Shown here: positions 1 through 9,287 of the stretch, piece after piece
Layout of the letters: the number at the start of each line of letters is the position of its first letter
How positions within the stretch are numbered: position 1 is the first letter of the stretch
Source: Thiotrichales bacterium 19S9-11
GTDB taxonomy: Bacteria; Pseudomonadota; Gammaproteobacteria; Francisellales; Francisellaceae
Length of the DNA stretch: 64,000 nt
NCBI GenBank assembly: GCA_021713395.1
Contig: JAKJJT010000001.1
Coordinates: forward strand, 1-64,000
Reading direction: 5' to 3'
Translations under genes and position numbers: made by a program
Notes under the pieces: generated by a model
Told to the model about the DNA's origin: nothing
What the model saw: the letters and a program-made list of their open reading frames with translations, nothing else
Databases searched by the model: none

Positions 1-68
1 CGTACGACTTGCATGTGTTAAGCATGCCACCAGCGTTCAATCTGAGCCAGGATCAAACTCTTCAGTTT
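1..68 (-). rRNA. 16S ribosomal RNA, 5' end (partial)
   Basis: Read on the minus strand, the sequence begins AAACTGAAGAGTTTGATC and continues through CTGGCTCAGATTGAACGC, the universal start of bacterial 16S rRNA. The GGTGGCATGCTTAACACATG wording resembles Francisella-type 16S. The gene runs off the left edge, so only about 68 bases are present. Confidence 0.97.
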
Positions 69-166
69 AATCTTAAAATCTCTCTACTCAAAAAAACGTA
101 AGTGTCTACATATCAATCTATTTTTAAACTTCTTTGCCGCTGACCACTCTCAGGCGACAAGGGTGA

Positions 167-194
167 ATTCTACCGACATCACATACGATGTCAA
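167..194 (-). promoter_or_regulatory. Predicted sigma-70 promoter of the rRNA operon
   Basis: On the minus strand there is a perfect -35 TTGACA (189-194), a 16-base spacer and a -10 TAGAAT (167-172). They lie about 100 bases upstream of the 16S 5' end. The stretch above the -35 is A/T-rich, as in an UP element. The -35 box contains the TGA stop codon of the malic enzyme gene, so promoter and coding sequence overlap. Assignment is by consensus and position only. Confidence 0.7.
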
Positions 195-1903
195 CCTATT
201 TTTGAAACTTTTTTATAAGAATAATATTTTGGCTCCCAAGTCGTATTATTTATTAGGTGCCAAATGTCGAAATCTTCATCAGTTGATGCAACATTTTCAT
301 TGATTGCTTGGTGTGCAACAGAAAATGCAACTTGGCGACTAACCGTATAAGCTTCACTTAAACTTGGCAGTAATGCACCGTCTTGTATCGGGTAGTTTGC
401 TAATGCCTTACAAGCAGCCCATAACATATCAGAAGTTAAGCGTTTACACTTTAATGCAACAACACCCAAACCAATACCAGGAAAGACTAAAGCATTATTA
501 CATTGCGCAACTCGATAAACTGTTCCCTTATAACCAACTGGCTTAAATGGACTACCTGTTGCAATTAACGCACGACCTTCTGTAATACGAATAATATCTT
601 TAGGTAGTGCCTCACAACGTTCAGTTGGATTAGATAATGGAATAATAATAGGCGCATCATTATGCTTTGCCATAAGTTTAATTGTTTTTTCACTAAAAGC
701 TCCAGCAACGCCAGAACAGCCTATCAGCGTTGTTGGCTTAACTTGTGCAACAACTTCTTCCAATGAAATTTTACCAGCTTCATCACGTTTAAAGTCTTTT
801 GTCTCTGAAGATTTTCTTGCATATGGCTTCTGAAAAGATAAATTATCTGTCTTGTCTGTAATTAATCCTTGTTGATCCAGGCACCAAAAACGTTCATAAG
901 CTTCTTTTTTACTTAAACCATGGCGTATCATTACTTTGACAATTTCATCAGCAATACCAATCCCTGCTGTTCCTGAACCAAAAATAACAATTCTCTGATC
1001 GGTAAAATCAATTTTTGCTTTTTTTGCTGCCGTTAGTAATGCAGCAATTGCAACTGCTGCTGTTCCCTGCATATCATCATTAAAACTACAAATTTCATCT
1101 TGATAGCGCTCTAGATTTTTTCTTGCATTATTTCTACCAAAATCTTCCCAGTGTAAAAATGTATCTGGGATTTCTTCTTTAACGGCTTGGACAAATAGCT
1201 CCATCATTTCATCATAAGCTTGGCCTGACACTCTTTTATTTCGCCAGCCCAAGTACAATGGATCTTCTAATAGCGCTTTATTATTTGTTCCCGCATCTAA
1301 AAATACAGGCAAATATCTACCTGGATTTAAACCCGCACAAAGGGTATAGACCATCAATTTTGCAACTGGGATCTCAATGCCACCAACCCCTTGATCTCCA
1401 ATTCCTAGTACTCCTTCTGCATCAGAAGCAACCACAATATCCACATCAACATTTGTTCTGTTTCTTAAGATTTCTTTAATTCTGTGACGATCCGGATAAG
1501 CAATATATAAACCTCTAGGCGCTCGATAAATATGACTATAACGCTTCACCGCTTCACCAACAACTGGTGTATAAATAATTGGCAGCATTTCACCTAAATG
1601 GTCTCTTACCAATCGATAAAATAAAGTCTCATTTCTATCATGCAGATGTTTTAAATAAGTATGCTTATCTAAATGAGAAGTAAAGCCACAATATTGTTGG
1701 TAAGCACGTGCTTTTTGCTCTTCAATTGACTCAACTTGATATGGCAGCTTTCCTTTAAGTGAAAACTCCCATCTTTCTTTCTCAGTAAATGCTGTACCTT
1801 TGTTTAATGCACCTAGTGTTAATAGATTTTTGCCTGTTAGGTTTGTTTCAACCCACATTTCACCTGTTTCTAAATCTCTTTTAAAAATAAAGCTTTTTGC
1901 CAT
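191..1903 (-). CDS. maeA: NAD-dependent malic enzyme
   Basis: Malic enzyme of 570 residues, decarboxylating malate to pyruvate in the cytosol and feeding acetyl-CoA and gluconeogenic routes. The length and the N-terminal half match the SfcA/MaeA class. Visible landmarks are the active-site Tyr in PIIYTPVVGEA (Y111), the Lys in IPVAKLM (K182), the metal-binding acidic cluster HWEDFGRNNA (251-260) and FNDDMQGTAAV (274-284), and a Rossmann nucleotide loop GSGTAGIGIA (309-318). It is followed directly by the rRNA operon on the same strand, whose -35 box overlaps its stop codon. NAD rather than NADP preference is inferred from family resemblance. Confidence 0.93.
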   Translation of the reverse strand: MAKSFIFKRDLETGEMWVETNLTGKNLLTLGALNKGTAFTEKERWEFSLKGKLPYQVESIEEQKARAYQQYCGFTSHLDKHTYLKHLHDRNETLFYRLVRDHLGEMLPIIYTPVVGEAVKRYSHIYRAPRGLYIAYPDRHRIKEILRNRTNVDVDIVVASDAEGVLGIGDQGVGGIEIPVAKLMVYTLCAGLNPGRYLPVFLDAGTNNKALLEDPLYLGWRNKRVSGQAYDEMMELFVQAVKEEIPDTFLHWEDFGRNNARKNLERYQDEICSFNDDMQGTAAVAIAALLTAAKKAKIDFTDQRIVIFGSGTAGIGIADEIVKVMIRHGLSKKEAYERFWCLDQQGLITDKTDNLSFQKPYARKSSETKDFKRDEAGKISLEEVVAQVKPTTLIGCSGVAGAFSEKTIKLMAKHNDAPIIIPLSNPTERCEALPKDIIRITEGRALIATGSPFKPVGYKGTVYRVAQCNNALVFPGIGLGVVALKCKRLTSDMLWAACKALANYPIQDGALLPSLSEAYTVSRQVAFSVAHQAINENVASTDEDFDIWHLINNTTWEPKYYSYKKVSKIG

Positions 1904-1944
1904 AATAGACCACCTTAATCAAATTGGTATAGCTTATTGTTATT

Positions 1945-2985
1945 TTAACACATGCTTAAACGATGCACACACTCAACTAAAAAATCAACCTTAGCGGGAT
2001 CAATATCTGGGTAAATACCATGGCCTAAATTAAATACATGTCCAACCTTGCCTTGATAAGCATTTAAAATCTTTTTAACTTCTGCTTCTATTGTTTTTTC
2101 ATCTGCATAAAGTACTGCTGGGTCTAAGTTACCCTCTAGCGCAACTTGTCCCCCTATGACCTGATATGCATTCGTTAATGAACTTTGCCAGTCTAAACCA
2201 ACACAGTCAGCACCTGATTGTGCCATTTCTTGAAGCCAACTCCCTGAACCTTTAGTAAAAATTATAACAGGCACTGAAGGATGAGCTGCCTTAACATTAG
2301 CAACTATTTTTTTCATATAGTTTAATGAAAAATCAATATAACCTTGTTCTGTTAAAAGCCCACCCCAAGTATCAAATATCTTAACAACATCAGCACCTGA
2401 TTGAATTTGCTCAATTAAATAAGCACTGATTGCTTGAGAAAGTTTTTCGAGTAAGTTATGCATTGCTTCTGGCTTTTCATATAAAAAACGGCGTAAGACA
2501 TTAAACTGCTTACTGCCAGAACCCTCAATCATATAACTTGCTAATGTCCAAGGACTACCGCTAAAGCCAATTAAAGGTTTATCACTTGGTAGTTCACGTT
2601 TAATCATACGCACAGCATCAAAAACATAAGAAAGATTATCTAATAAATCTACTGTCTTTAATTCATTGATCATTGATTCAGATGTTATCGGATTACTAAA
2701 TATTGGCCCCTTACCTTCAATAAAGGCTAAATCTAGTCCCATCGCTTCTGGAATTGTTAAAATATCAGAAAATAAAATTGCTGCATCTAAGTCAAATCGT
2801 CGTAAAGGCTGCAAGGTCACCTCGGTTGCTAAGTCTGGCGTTTTACAAAGACTCATAAAGTCTTTTACTTGCTTTCTAATTTCTCTATACTCCGGCAAAT
2901 AACGTCCAGCTTGACGCATAATCCAAATCGGTGTTTTATCTACTGGTTGACGTTTCAAGGCTTTAACTAAGCGATATTCAGTCAT
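1945..2985 (-). CDS. hemE: Uroporphyrinogen decarboxylase
   Basis: HemE, 346 residues, removes the four acetate carboxyls of uroporphyrinogen III to give coproporphyrinogen III in haem synthesis. The N-terminal signature PIWIMRQAGRYLPEYRE (residues 19-35) is the hallmark substrate-binding loop with its two arginines. The internal GFSGSPWTLASYMIEG and FDTWGG motifs and the C-terminal FNLGHGI are also present. The length is normal and the protein appears complete. It lies 41 bases upstream of maeA on the same strand. No other haem gene is adjacent, so no pathway operon is apparent here. Confidence 0.96.
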   Translation of the reverse strand: MTEYRLVKALKRQPVDKTPIWIMRQAGRYLPEYREIRKQVKDFMSLCKTPDLATEVTLQPLRRFDLDAAILFSDILTIPEAMGLDLAFIEGKGPIFSNPITSESMINELKTVDLLDNLSYVFDAVRMIKRELPSDKPLIGFSGSPWTLASYMIEGSGSKQFNVLRRFLYEKPEAMHNLLEKLSQAISAYLIEQIQSGADVVKIFDTWGGLLTEQGYIDFSLNYMKKIVANVKAAHPSVPVIIFTKGSGSWLQEMAQSGADCVGLDWQSSLTNAYQVIGGQVALEGNLDPAVLYADEKTIEAEVKKILNAYQGKVGHVFNLGHGIYPDIDPAKVDFLVECVHRLSMC

Positions 2986-3057
2986 CTATATAACCTAATT
3001 TTTGATAAAAAAATAATGCCAAGACAGTATCAGAAATATGCCATTTAATCAATTTTA

Positions 3058-3972
3058 TTAAGCATACAGATTTTTATAACCTCTAGGTGGATGTTTAAAT
3101 CGACGATAAGTCCATTGGTATTGTTCAGGGTATTTTTTTGCAATTTGCTCATATGAATCATTCATGGCATAAGTAAATGGATCAGGACAGGCACTATCAG
3201 CTTCAAACGGTTTAATCACATCATCAAATGGCTCAACAACTAATTTAAAACCTTTACCAACACCAAGTCTTATTGCATAAACAATAAATGTCGGTGGTTT
3301 TCTTTTTTGATAAAGCTTAGAAGGAAAACTCATCGTCCATGCATCAAGACCAAAAAAGGGGGCATATAGACCACCAAAATCATTTGGGTTAGGTACTTGA
3401 TCCGTTAGCATTGCAATTGCTTTTTTATCTTTTAATGCCTTAAATAAATGCCTAACACCTGCCTGCGTTGCTGGTTCTAACTCAGCACCTGAGCGCCCCC
3501 TTGCTTTTGTAATTATATCACTTAATATCACCTGCTTCGGTGGCGTATAAAGTGTAAAAACTGGAAAATGTTCAGCCAAAAATAAACCACCTAGTTCCCA
3601 ACAGCCAACGTGTGGACCTAAGCATAAAAGCCCTTTACCTTGATTAAAGGCAGATTTTAATAAATCATCATTTTCATAAGCTTTAATATAGCTTAACAGC
3701 TTTTTTGTTGGCTTCATAAACATCGCTGGCATTTCAGCACCAGCAATCACTGCCTGAATAACCGCTTGACGTGCAAGTTTTCTTTGTTGTTTAAATGGTA
3801 ATTCTTGATAACAAAGCTCAATATTTCGCTTTGCTGTTTTTGTCAACTGATTAGGAAATAAACTTAATATAAAGCCAACAAACCACCCCAAGCTCTGAAG
3901 CACGCATAAGGGTAAAAAAGATAAAAGCCAAATTAATTTTGGCACTAAAAAGTTAATTAACTTATATTTCAT
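3058..3972 (-). CDS. Lipid A biosynthesis lauroyl-type acyltransferase (LpxL/HtrB family)
   Basis: Inner-membrane late acyltransferase of lipid A synthesis, transferring an acyl chain from acyl-ACP to Kdo-lipid IVA or an equivalent. An N-terminal hydrophobic helix is followed by the family HX4E motif in GPHVGCWELGG, and by a conserved LTDQVPN segment. The ATG at 3972 is chosen; an upstream TTG at 3996 would add eight residues, and neither has a strong Shine-Dalgarno. At about 305-312 residues the length is typical of LpxL/LpxM. The exact paralogue and the acyl chain used cannot be told from sequence. A second, more distant acyltransferase of this superfamily lies at 53.0-54.0 kb in a different cluster. 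Confidence 0.88.
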   Translation of the reverse strand: MKYKLINFLVPKLIWLLSFLPLCVLQSLGWFVGFILSLFPNQLTKTAKRNIELCYQELPFKQQRKLARQAVIQAVIAGAEMPAMFMKPTKKLLSYIKAYENDDLLKSAFNQGKGLLCLGPHVGCWELGGLFLAEHFPVFTLYTPPKQVILSDIITKARGRSGAELEPATQAGVRHLFKALKDKKAIAMLTDQVPNPNDFGGLYAPFFGLDAWTMSFPSKLYQKRKPPTFIVYAIRLGVGKGFKLVVEPFDDVIKPFEADSACPDPFTYAMNDSYEQIAKKYPEQYQWTYRRFKHPPRGYKNLYA

Positions 3973-4053
3973 TTTAATTATCTTAAAAATATCCAACTGA
4001 TATCACAAACTTACTAAATATTATAACCTTATTTGGTTTAAAAATACTATTTC

Positions 4054-4656
4054 CTAAAAACCAACTCGATAAATACAACCGGTGTGATGATTACTAACAC
4101 TTTTAATATAAGCCAAAGCAGCTTCCTTTGCATCAACTGACTGATATCCTTTAAAAAATTCACCATAAACATCAAGTGCTTCTGTAATGACAGTTGGACT
4201 TACAATATTAATGCGAAGATTTTTAGGCATCTCTAAACTAGCTGATTTGACAAATCCTTCCAAGGCATTATTAACCATTGCAGCAGACGTCCCCCCCATA
4301 ATTGGCTCAACATTTAATATGCCACTTGTTAAAGTAAATGAACCTCCATTATTTAGATACTTGATCCCCTCTAAAACAACATTGATTTGTCCCATCAACT
4401 TATGGTTTAGGCCAAAAAGATAATCATCAGAACTTATTTCTGCTAGATTGACAAACTTAACTTTACCTAAGGTTGTAATGACTGCATCAATAAGGCCAAT
4501 ACTCTCATACATCTGGCGAATTGAGGATAATGAGGCAATATCAACATTAATATCTCCTGATGAGTAACCTGCACTGATCACTTCATGTTCTTTTTTAAGC
4601 TCATTGACAACTGCTTTGCCTATTTTTCCAGTACCACCAATAACAACTATTTTCAT
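4054..4656 (-). CDS. Short-chain dehydrogenase/reductase, atypical active site
   Basis: A 200-residue Rossmann-fold SDR. The nucleotide-binding GGTGKIGKAV motif begins at residue 8, and a TTLGKV segment follows the fourth strand. The usual SDR serine is seen in SFTLTSG, but the YxxxK catalytic pair is missing: the aligned helix reads GGTSAAMVNNALEGFVK. Similar short SDRs annotated only as short-chain dehydrogenase exist in many proteobacteria. Substrate and direction are unknown. It stands alone, 58 bases above the acyltransferase gene and divergent from the aminopeptidase gene. Confidence 0.8.
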   Translation of the reverse strand: MKIVVIGGTGKIGKAVVNELKKEHEVISAGYSSGDINVDIASLSSIRQMYESIGLIDAVITTLGKVKFVNLAEISSDDYLFGLNHKLMGQINVVLEGIKYLNNGGSFTLTSGILNVEPIMGGTSAAMVNNALEGFVKSASLEMPKNLRINIVSPTVITEALDVYGEFFKGYQSVDAKEAALAYIKSVSNHHTGCIYRVGF

Positions 4657-4757
4657 GATAAACCCTTAAACAATAATTTTTAATTTTCTAATTCTTAAAT
4701 CTATTTACTTTATGATAACCTAAGGAATCATACTAACAGAATTAGCCTGATATAAAT

Positions 4758-6212
4758 ATGTTTAAAAAACTTTTAGAAATACCCAAAATTAAAACCTTTC
4801 AATCCAATTTTAAACTAACACATACAACCATACCTGACTTAATTATTTTAGTTGTTAAAAAACTAAATCAATCAGTACTTCAAAAATCTGAGTTTAACTC
4901 ACTAATTTTAAAGCGATTTAAAAAGCAAGTAAAAGCTGATGATACAAGCTGGATAACTCAGTTACCAAATGAGATGGGCACACAATTTATCATAATTAAA
5001 GAAGACATGGCGTTTGAGTTTATGAATGAGCTTAAAAATAAGCTCGCTCAAATTAAACCAATAACAGGGAACGTTAGCATTATTAACCAAACAAATTCAA
5101 ATGATGCTGAAAAGAATGCACTTAAAACAGTTTTGGCACATAGTGCTCAAATGCCTAACTTTAAAAAAGAAAAACCAAATAAAACGGTTGATACAATTAC
5201 GATCTATAGCTTACATGATAAAGATTATGTGGACTATGTTACTTCTGGGCATAAGGGTAATCTATTTGCACGCTACCTTGCTGCTATGCCAACCAATTAT
5301 CTTAAACCGTCAGATTACCGACTAGAAATTAGCGCACTTGCTAAGCACTATCAATGGCAGTCTCATTTCTATAACTACAATGAATTAAAAAAGATGGGCG
5401 CAAACTTATTCTGTGCAGTTAGCCGAGCAAATCCGAAAGAAGCATTTATTGTACATTTAAAATACAGACACCCAAAAGCACAAAAACAAATTGCTTTTGT
5501 TGGTAAGGGCATCTGTTTTGATACTGGTGGTGTTAGTTTAAAGCAACCTCAATATATGTATCAAATGCATGAAGACATGCAAGGCAGCTCTGTTGCCTTA
5601 GGTAGCCTCATTGCATTTACTGAAGCTAAAGCTAAAGTTAATATTGACTGCTTTTTGGCTGTCACTCAAAACTTAATTGGTGAAGATGCCTACTTATTAA
5701 ATGAGGTAATCACTGCTTTAAATGGCTTAACCGTTGAGGTTGTTGATACCGATGCTGAAGGTAGAATGGTACTTGCTGATACCTTATACTTAGCAAGCCA
5801 AGAAAAACCTGACTTGCTGATTGACTATGCAACTTTAACTGGCTCTGCAGTACGTGCTATTTCAACACATTATATGGCTTTATTTTCACATCAACTAAAA
5901 AAACTATCACAATATATACAAACAGGTATTGATGCTGGTGAACGTGCTTGGCCTTTTCCATTATCTAATGATTTTGATCAGATGATCAAATCAGATATTG
6001 CTGACATACTACAATGCTCAGCAGCACCAAGCGCTGATCATATCCTTGCAGCAAAATTTTTAAACCACTTTATTGATCATAAAAAAGTAAAAGAGTGGAT
6101 TCATTTAGATCTTGCAATGAGTGTTAATAAAGGAGGGCTTGGCCCAATTCCAAGTGATTATACTGGAGCGGGCGTTTATTATACATTAGAACTATTAAAG
6201 GATAATATATAA
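4758..6212 (+). CDS. M17 family leucyl aminopeptidase
   Basis: Cytosolic dinuclear-metal aminopeptidase of the M17 (leucyl aminopeptidase) family, 484 residues. The C-terminal catalytic domain carries all landmark segments: VGKGICFDTGGVSLK (metal-binding Lys and Asp), HEDMQGSS, and VDTDAEGRMVLADT, a variant of NTDAEGR. The N-terminal 150 residues are diverged, so PepA and the shorter PepB-like class cannot be separated. The start ATG is the first in frame. Its stop codon ends one base before the stop of the converging Usp gene, leaving no room for a separate terminator. Confidence 0.9.
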   Translation: MFKKLLEIPKIKTFQSNFKLTHTTIPDLIILVVKKLNQSVLQKSEFNSLILKRFKKQVKADDTSWITQLPNEMGTQFIIIKEDMAFEFMNELKNKLAQIKPITGNVSIINQTNSNDAEKNALKTVLAHSAQMPNFKKEKPNKTVDTITIYSLHDKDYVDYVTSGHKGNLFARYLAAMPTNYLKPSDYRLEISALAKHYQWQSHFYNYNELKKMGANLFCAVSRANPKEAFIVHLKYRHPKAQKQIAFVGKGICFDTGGVSLKQPQYMYQMHEDMQGSSVALGSLIAFTEAKAKVNIDCFLAVTQNLIGEDAYLLNEVITALNGLTVEVVDTDAEGRMVLADTLYLASQEKPDLLIDYATLTGSAVRAISTHYMALFSHQLKKLSQYIQTGIDAGERAWPFPLSNDFDQMIKSDIADILQCSAAPSADHILAAKFLNHFIDHKKVKEWIHLDLAMSVNKGGLGPIPSDYTGAGVYYTLELLKDNI

Positions 6213-6213
6213 A

Positions 6214-7080
6214 TTAAGCATGCGCCTCAGTTAATCGAACAACTAGCACATCCTGCTTTGATTGATGAAGTATTGCATTTGCGGTTGAGCCTAGGAAAAA
6301 ACGGCCAATTGCACTTTTTTTATGACTGCCAACAACAACTAAATCCATATTTTCTTCATTTGCAAACTGAGTGATTTCATAAGGTGCCTCACCCATTGAG
6401 CATTGATACTTACCATTAATTTGATGCTTTCTAACCCAACTACCTAAGCGAGTTTCTGCTTCTTTAACTAAATCGTGATGAACATCTGGAATAATGCCAT
6501 AAGTACTAACAGCAACCGTTGGATCTCCTTGGACAGTAATCGCATTTAAGTTTGACTGATAATATTTAGCAAATGACTTTGCTCGATCGACTAAGACTGT
6601 ACTATCTTTTTCAAAGTCAGTTGCAATTAGAATCTTTCGATAATCCGAAGGAATTGACGGCTGATGCTCGGTAATTCGAATCGTTAATACATCACATGGT
6701 GCACGATGAAGAACGCTATTAGATGTTGAACCCAATAGAAGATTAATACCATGCTTACCATGAGAACCTAGAATAATTAAATCCTTTTGATTGTCTTTTG
6801 CATAATCTGTAATAACAAGCGATGGATTGCCAACCTCAGTAACGGTATTAACCTGACGAAGCGCCATACGAGAAGCTGCCTGCTTTAGAGTATCAATTGC
6901 TTCTTTTTCTAATTCTTTTTGATACTCAGCTGACATTGGTATTAGCTCAAATGGGCTATCTAAAACCATAAGTAATGTCAAACTTGCATCAAACTTTTTT
7001 GCAATTAACTCAGCAGAGTTTAAAACATGGTGATAATCTTCATAAACATTAATTGCAACTAAAATGTTTTTATATTCCAT
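6214..7080 (-). CDS. Tandem universal stress protein (UspE-like)
   Basis: A 288-residue protein made of two UspA domains, about residues 1-138 and 147-288. Each ends in the ATP-binding pattern Gx2Gx9G(S/T): GSHGKHGINLLLGSTSNSV in the first, and GSHKKSAIGRFFLGSTANA, in which the second glycine is lost, in the second. Tandem Usp proteins such as UspE act in stress resistance, though the biochemical role is poorly defined. The gene is divergent from tmk across a 233-base intergenic region. Its stop is adjacent to that of the converging aminopeptidase gene. Confidence 0.9.
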   Translation of the reverse strand: MEYKNILVAINVYEDYHHVLNSAELIAKKFDASLTLLMVLDSPFELIPMSAEYQKELEKEAIDTLKQAASRMALRQVNTVTEVGNPSLVITDYAKDNQKDLIILGSHGKHGINLLLGSTSNSVLHRAPCDVLTIRITEHQPSIPSDYRKILIATDFEKDSTVLVDRAKSFAKYYQSNLNAITVQGDPTVAVSTYGIIPDVHHDLVKEAETRLGSWVRKHQINGKYQCSMGEAPYEITQFANEENMDLVVVGSHKKSAIGRFFLGSTANAILHQSKQDVLVVRLTEAHA

Positions 7081-7313
7081 CTACAGGCTCCCTTAAACTT
7101 AAAATATCTCTTGTCTGTGACGATAGCATAAAATTAGCTATTAAGTAAATATAGCCTATTATTCTCAACAAAAAATATTCCCCATGAAAGAATTAAATTA
7201 TGCTTTATTTATTTTAGATTGTTACTATTATATTCGCAGTTACTGCTAGCTTTTAAAAAAGATATCACATTAGTGATACAAAAGAGAAAAAACAACAAAA
7301 TGGATGAAATATT

Positions 7314-7970
7314 TTGCAAGATTTTAATCATATAAATACAACTCAATTTATTGCTTTAGAAGGCTTAGAAGGCGCAGGAAAATCTAGCGCCATACAAATA
7401 ATTAAAGCTTGGTTTGAACAAAATAAAACTAATGACTCATATTTGTTTACACGTGAACCTGGTGGTACCTTTTTAGCTGAAAAAATACGCAAGCTTTTAA
7501 TCTCAGACTATCAAGAGGAATCATTAACTGAAGAGGCTGAACTACTTTTAATGTATGCCTCTCGCATGCAACATGTAAAAAAATTAATTATGCCTGCCTT
7601 AGAAGATAAGAAGTGGGTTATATCTGATCGTTTCTTTTGGTCAAGCTTTGCTTATCAAGGTGGTGGTCGCTCAATTGGTCTTAATCGAACCAAACAAATT
7701 CATCAAGCTTTACTTGGTCATTTCCAACCTGGGCTAACCATATTATTAGACTTAGATCCTGTCATTGGTTTAAAACGTATACAATCCCGAGAGACAGATC
7801 GCATTGAAAATGAAAAACTAAGCTTTTTTGTGCGCGCACGCGAGATTTATTTATCACTTGCACAAGAGGCTCAATCTGCCTGTGTCATTATTGATGCATC
7901 AAAGCCACTTAATGAGGTACAAGGTAATATCATTGAAGCTTTAGAAAACTATATAAATTCTAATACATAA
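7314..7970 (+). CDS. tmk: Thymidylate kinase
   Basis: Thymidylate kinase, phosphorylating dTMP to dTDP. The P-loop GLEGAGKSS is at residues 17-25, the SDRFFWSSFAYQGGGR motif supplies the DR dTMP-binding pair, and the LID region contains QSRETDRIE. The length of 218 is normal. A TTG start is chosen because the in-frame stretch has no ATG before the P-loop strand; the nearby ATG at 7304 is out of frame. The last 11 bases overlap the end of the converging marC-like gene. Confidence 0.94.
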   Translation: MQDFNHINTTQFIALEGLEGAGKSSAIQIIKAWFEQNKTNDSYLFTREPGGTFLAEKIRKLLISDYQEESLTEEAELLLMYASRMQHVKKLIMPALEDKKWVISDRFFWSSFAYQGGGRSIGLNRTKQIHQALLGHFQPGLTILLDLDPVIGLKRIQSRETDRIENEKLSFFVRAREIYLSLAQEAQSACVIIDASKPLNEVQGNIIEALENYINSNT

Positions 7971-8583
7971 CAACATGGGGAAATAATAAAATCAAACCAC
8001 TATGAAGCATTTCTATTGAAATTGCTGCAAGTATAAGCCCCATAACACGAGAGATTATTTGCATGCCTTGCTCACCTAAAACACGCCCAATTAATGGTGC
8101 AGATACTAAAATAATCCAAATAATAAAAGCAGCTAAAACGCATAACAAACTAACCATGGCTCCTGGCATTAAGCCTTCGTAATCATGTGCATTGGCAATC
8201 ATCACTGAAATAACACCAGGGCCTGCAATAATTGGAATCGCCATTGGTACTACCGCGACAGATTCTTTTTTAATAGTCTTCTGCTTATCTTCTTCTGTAT
8301 GATGATTATGTGTATGTGAGCCACCTTTAAGCATAGATAAAGCAATTCGTAAAACAATAATACCGCCTGCAACCTTTAATGAGCCTATATCAATACCAAA
8401 AAATTTTAATATCGGCCAACCAGCCCAAAAAGACACAAGTAAAATAGCTAAAACAGCAACTGCACAAATTTTTGCTGTTAATGCTTGCTCTTTTTTATCT
8501 CGATCTGAAACTAAACTAATATAAATTGCTGCATTACCGATTGGATTCATAATAACAAGCATTGAGATAAACAAACCTAGCAC
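7960..8583 (-). CDS. MarC family integral membrane protein
   Basis: A 207-residue, strongly hydrophobic protein of the MarC/YhgN family (UPF0056) with about six predicted membrane helices and the typical MNPIGNAAIYISL opening in the first helix. A histidine-rich loop HTHNHHTEED (about residues 90-99) sits in the large cytoplasmic or periplasmic loop, and a GPGVISVMI segment follows. Members were once linked to antibiotic resistance, but no transport substrate is established. The gene overlaps the 3' end of tmk tail to tail by 11 bases and is divergent from plsY. Confidence 0.9.
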   Translation of the reverse strand: MLGLFISMLVIMNPIGNAAIYISLVSDRDKKEQALTAKICAVAVLAILLVSFWAGWPILKFFGIDIGSLKVAGGIIVLRIALSMLKGGSHTHNHHTEEDKQKTIKKESVAVVPMAIPIIAGPGVISVMIANAHDYEGLMPGAMVSLLCVLAAFIIWIILVSAPLIGRVLGEQGMQIISRVMGLILAAISIEMLHSGLILLFPHVVMY

Positions 8584-8676
8584 AAGAAACTAACCTCCAC
8601 ATTAGATCGGCGATAAACAAATCATGTTTATTATAGTATAATCACTAAACTAAAAAAGTAACTTAAGGATAGCACG

Positions 8677-9279
8677 TTGGCTAGTTACGAAACAATCTAT
8701 ACAATGATGATTGCCTACTTATTTGGTTCAGTTAGTATGGCGATTCTAATTTGCCTTATTTTTAGGCTCCCTTCACCAAGATCTGCTGGCTCTGGTAACC
8801 CTGGCGCAACAAATGTCCTACGCTTAGGTGGAAAGCTCCCTGCACTTCTAACACTGTTAGGCGATGTACTAAAAGGGGTTATTCCTTTGTTAATTGGTCA
8901 TTATTTAGAACTTAACTCTTTTGAACTTGGCTTAATTGGGCTTACAGCCATTTTAGGACATATCTGGCCTATCTTTTTTAAATTTAAAGGTGGCAAAGGC
9001 GTTGCAACCTTTATTGGCGTATTAATTGCATTTTCTCCAATAACTGCCTTATGCTTTATCATTACATGGTTTATTGTTGCAAGCATCAGTCGCTATTCTT
9101 CATTATCCGCTTTAATTGCAACACTTGAAATGCCAATCATTATCTATGCGCTTTATGGCACAAGAGCAATGAGCGTTTTTGCTATCATTTCAATTATCAT
9201 TTTTTTACGCCATCATCAAAATATTCTAAGACTTGTGAAGGGTTCTGAAAGTAAAATCGGCCAAAAAACAAAGCGATAA
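8677..9279 (+). CDS. plsY: Acyl-phosphate:glycerol-3-phosphate acyltransferase
   Basis: PlsY, the membrane enzyme that acylates glycerol-3-phosphate with acyl-phosphate in the first step of phospholipid synthesis; it works with PlsX. About five hydrophobic helices are seen, with the three diagnostic loops: SGNPGATNVLR, the phosphate-binding FKFKGGKGVAT, and the C-terminal segment following FLRHHQN. The 200-residue length is normal. The TTG at 8677 is taken as start because TAAGGA lies eight bases upstream; an internal ATG would remove the first few residues only. Confidence 0.94.
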   Translation: MASYETIYTMMIAYLFGSVSMAILICLIFRLPSPRSAGSGNPGATNVLRLGGKLPALLTLLGDVLKGVIPLLIGHYLELNSFELGLIGLTAILGHIWPIFFKFKGGKGVATFIGVLIAFSPITALCFIITWFIVASISRYSSLSALIATLEMPIIIYALYGTRAMSVFAIISIIIFLRHHQNILRLVKGSESKIGQKTKR

Positions 9280-9287
9280 TATCTTAA

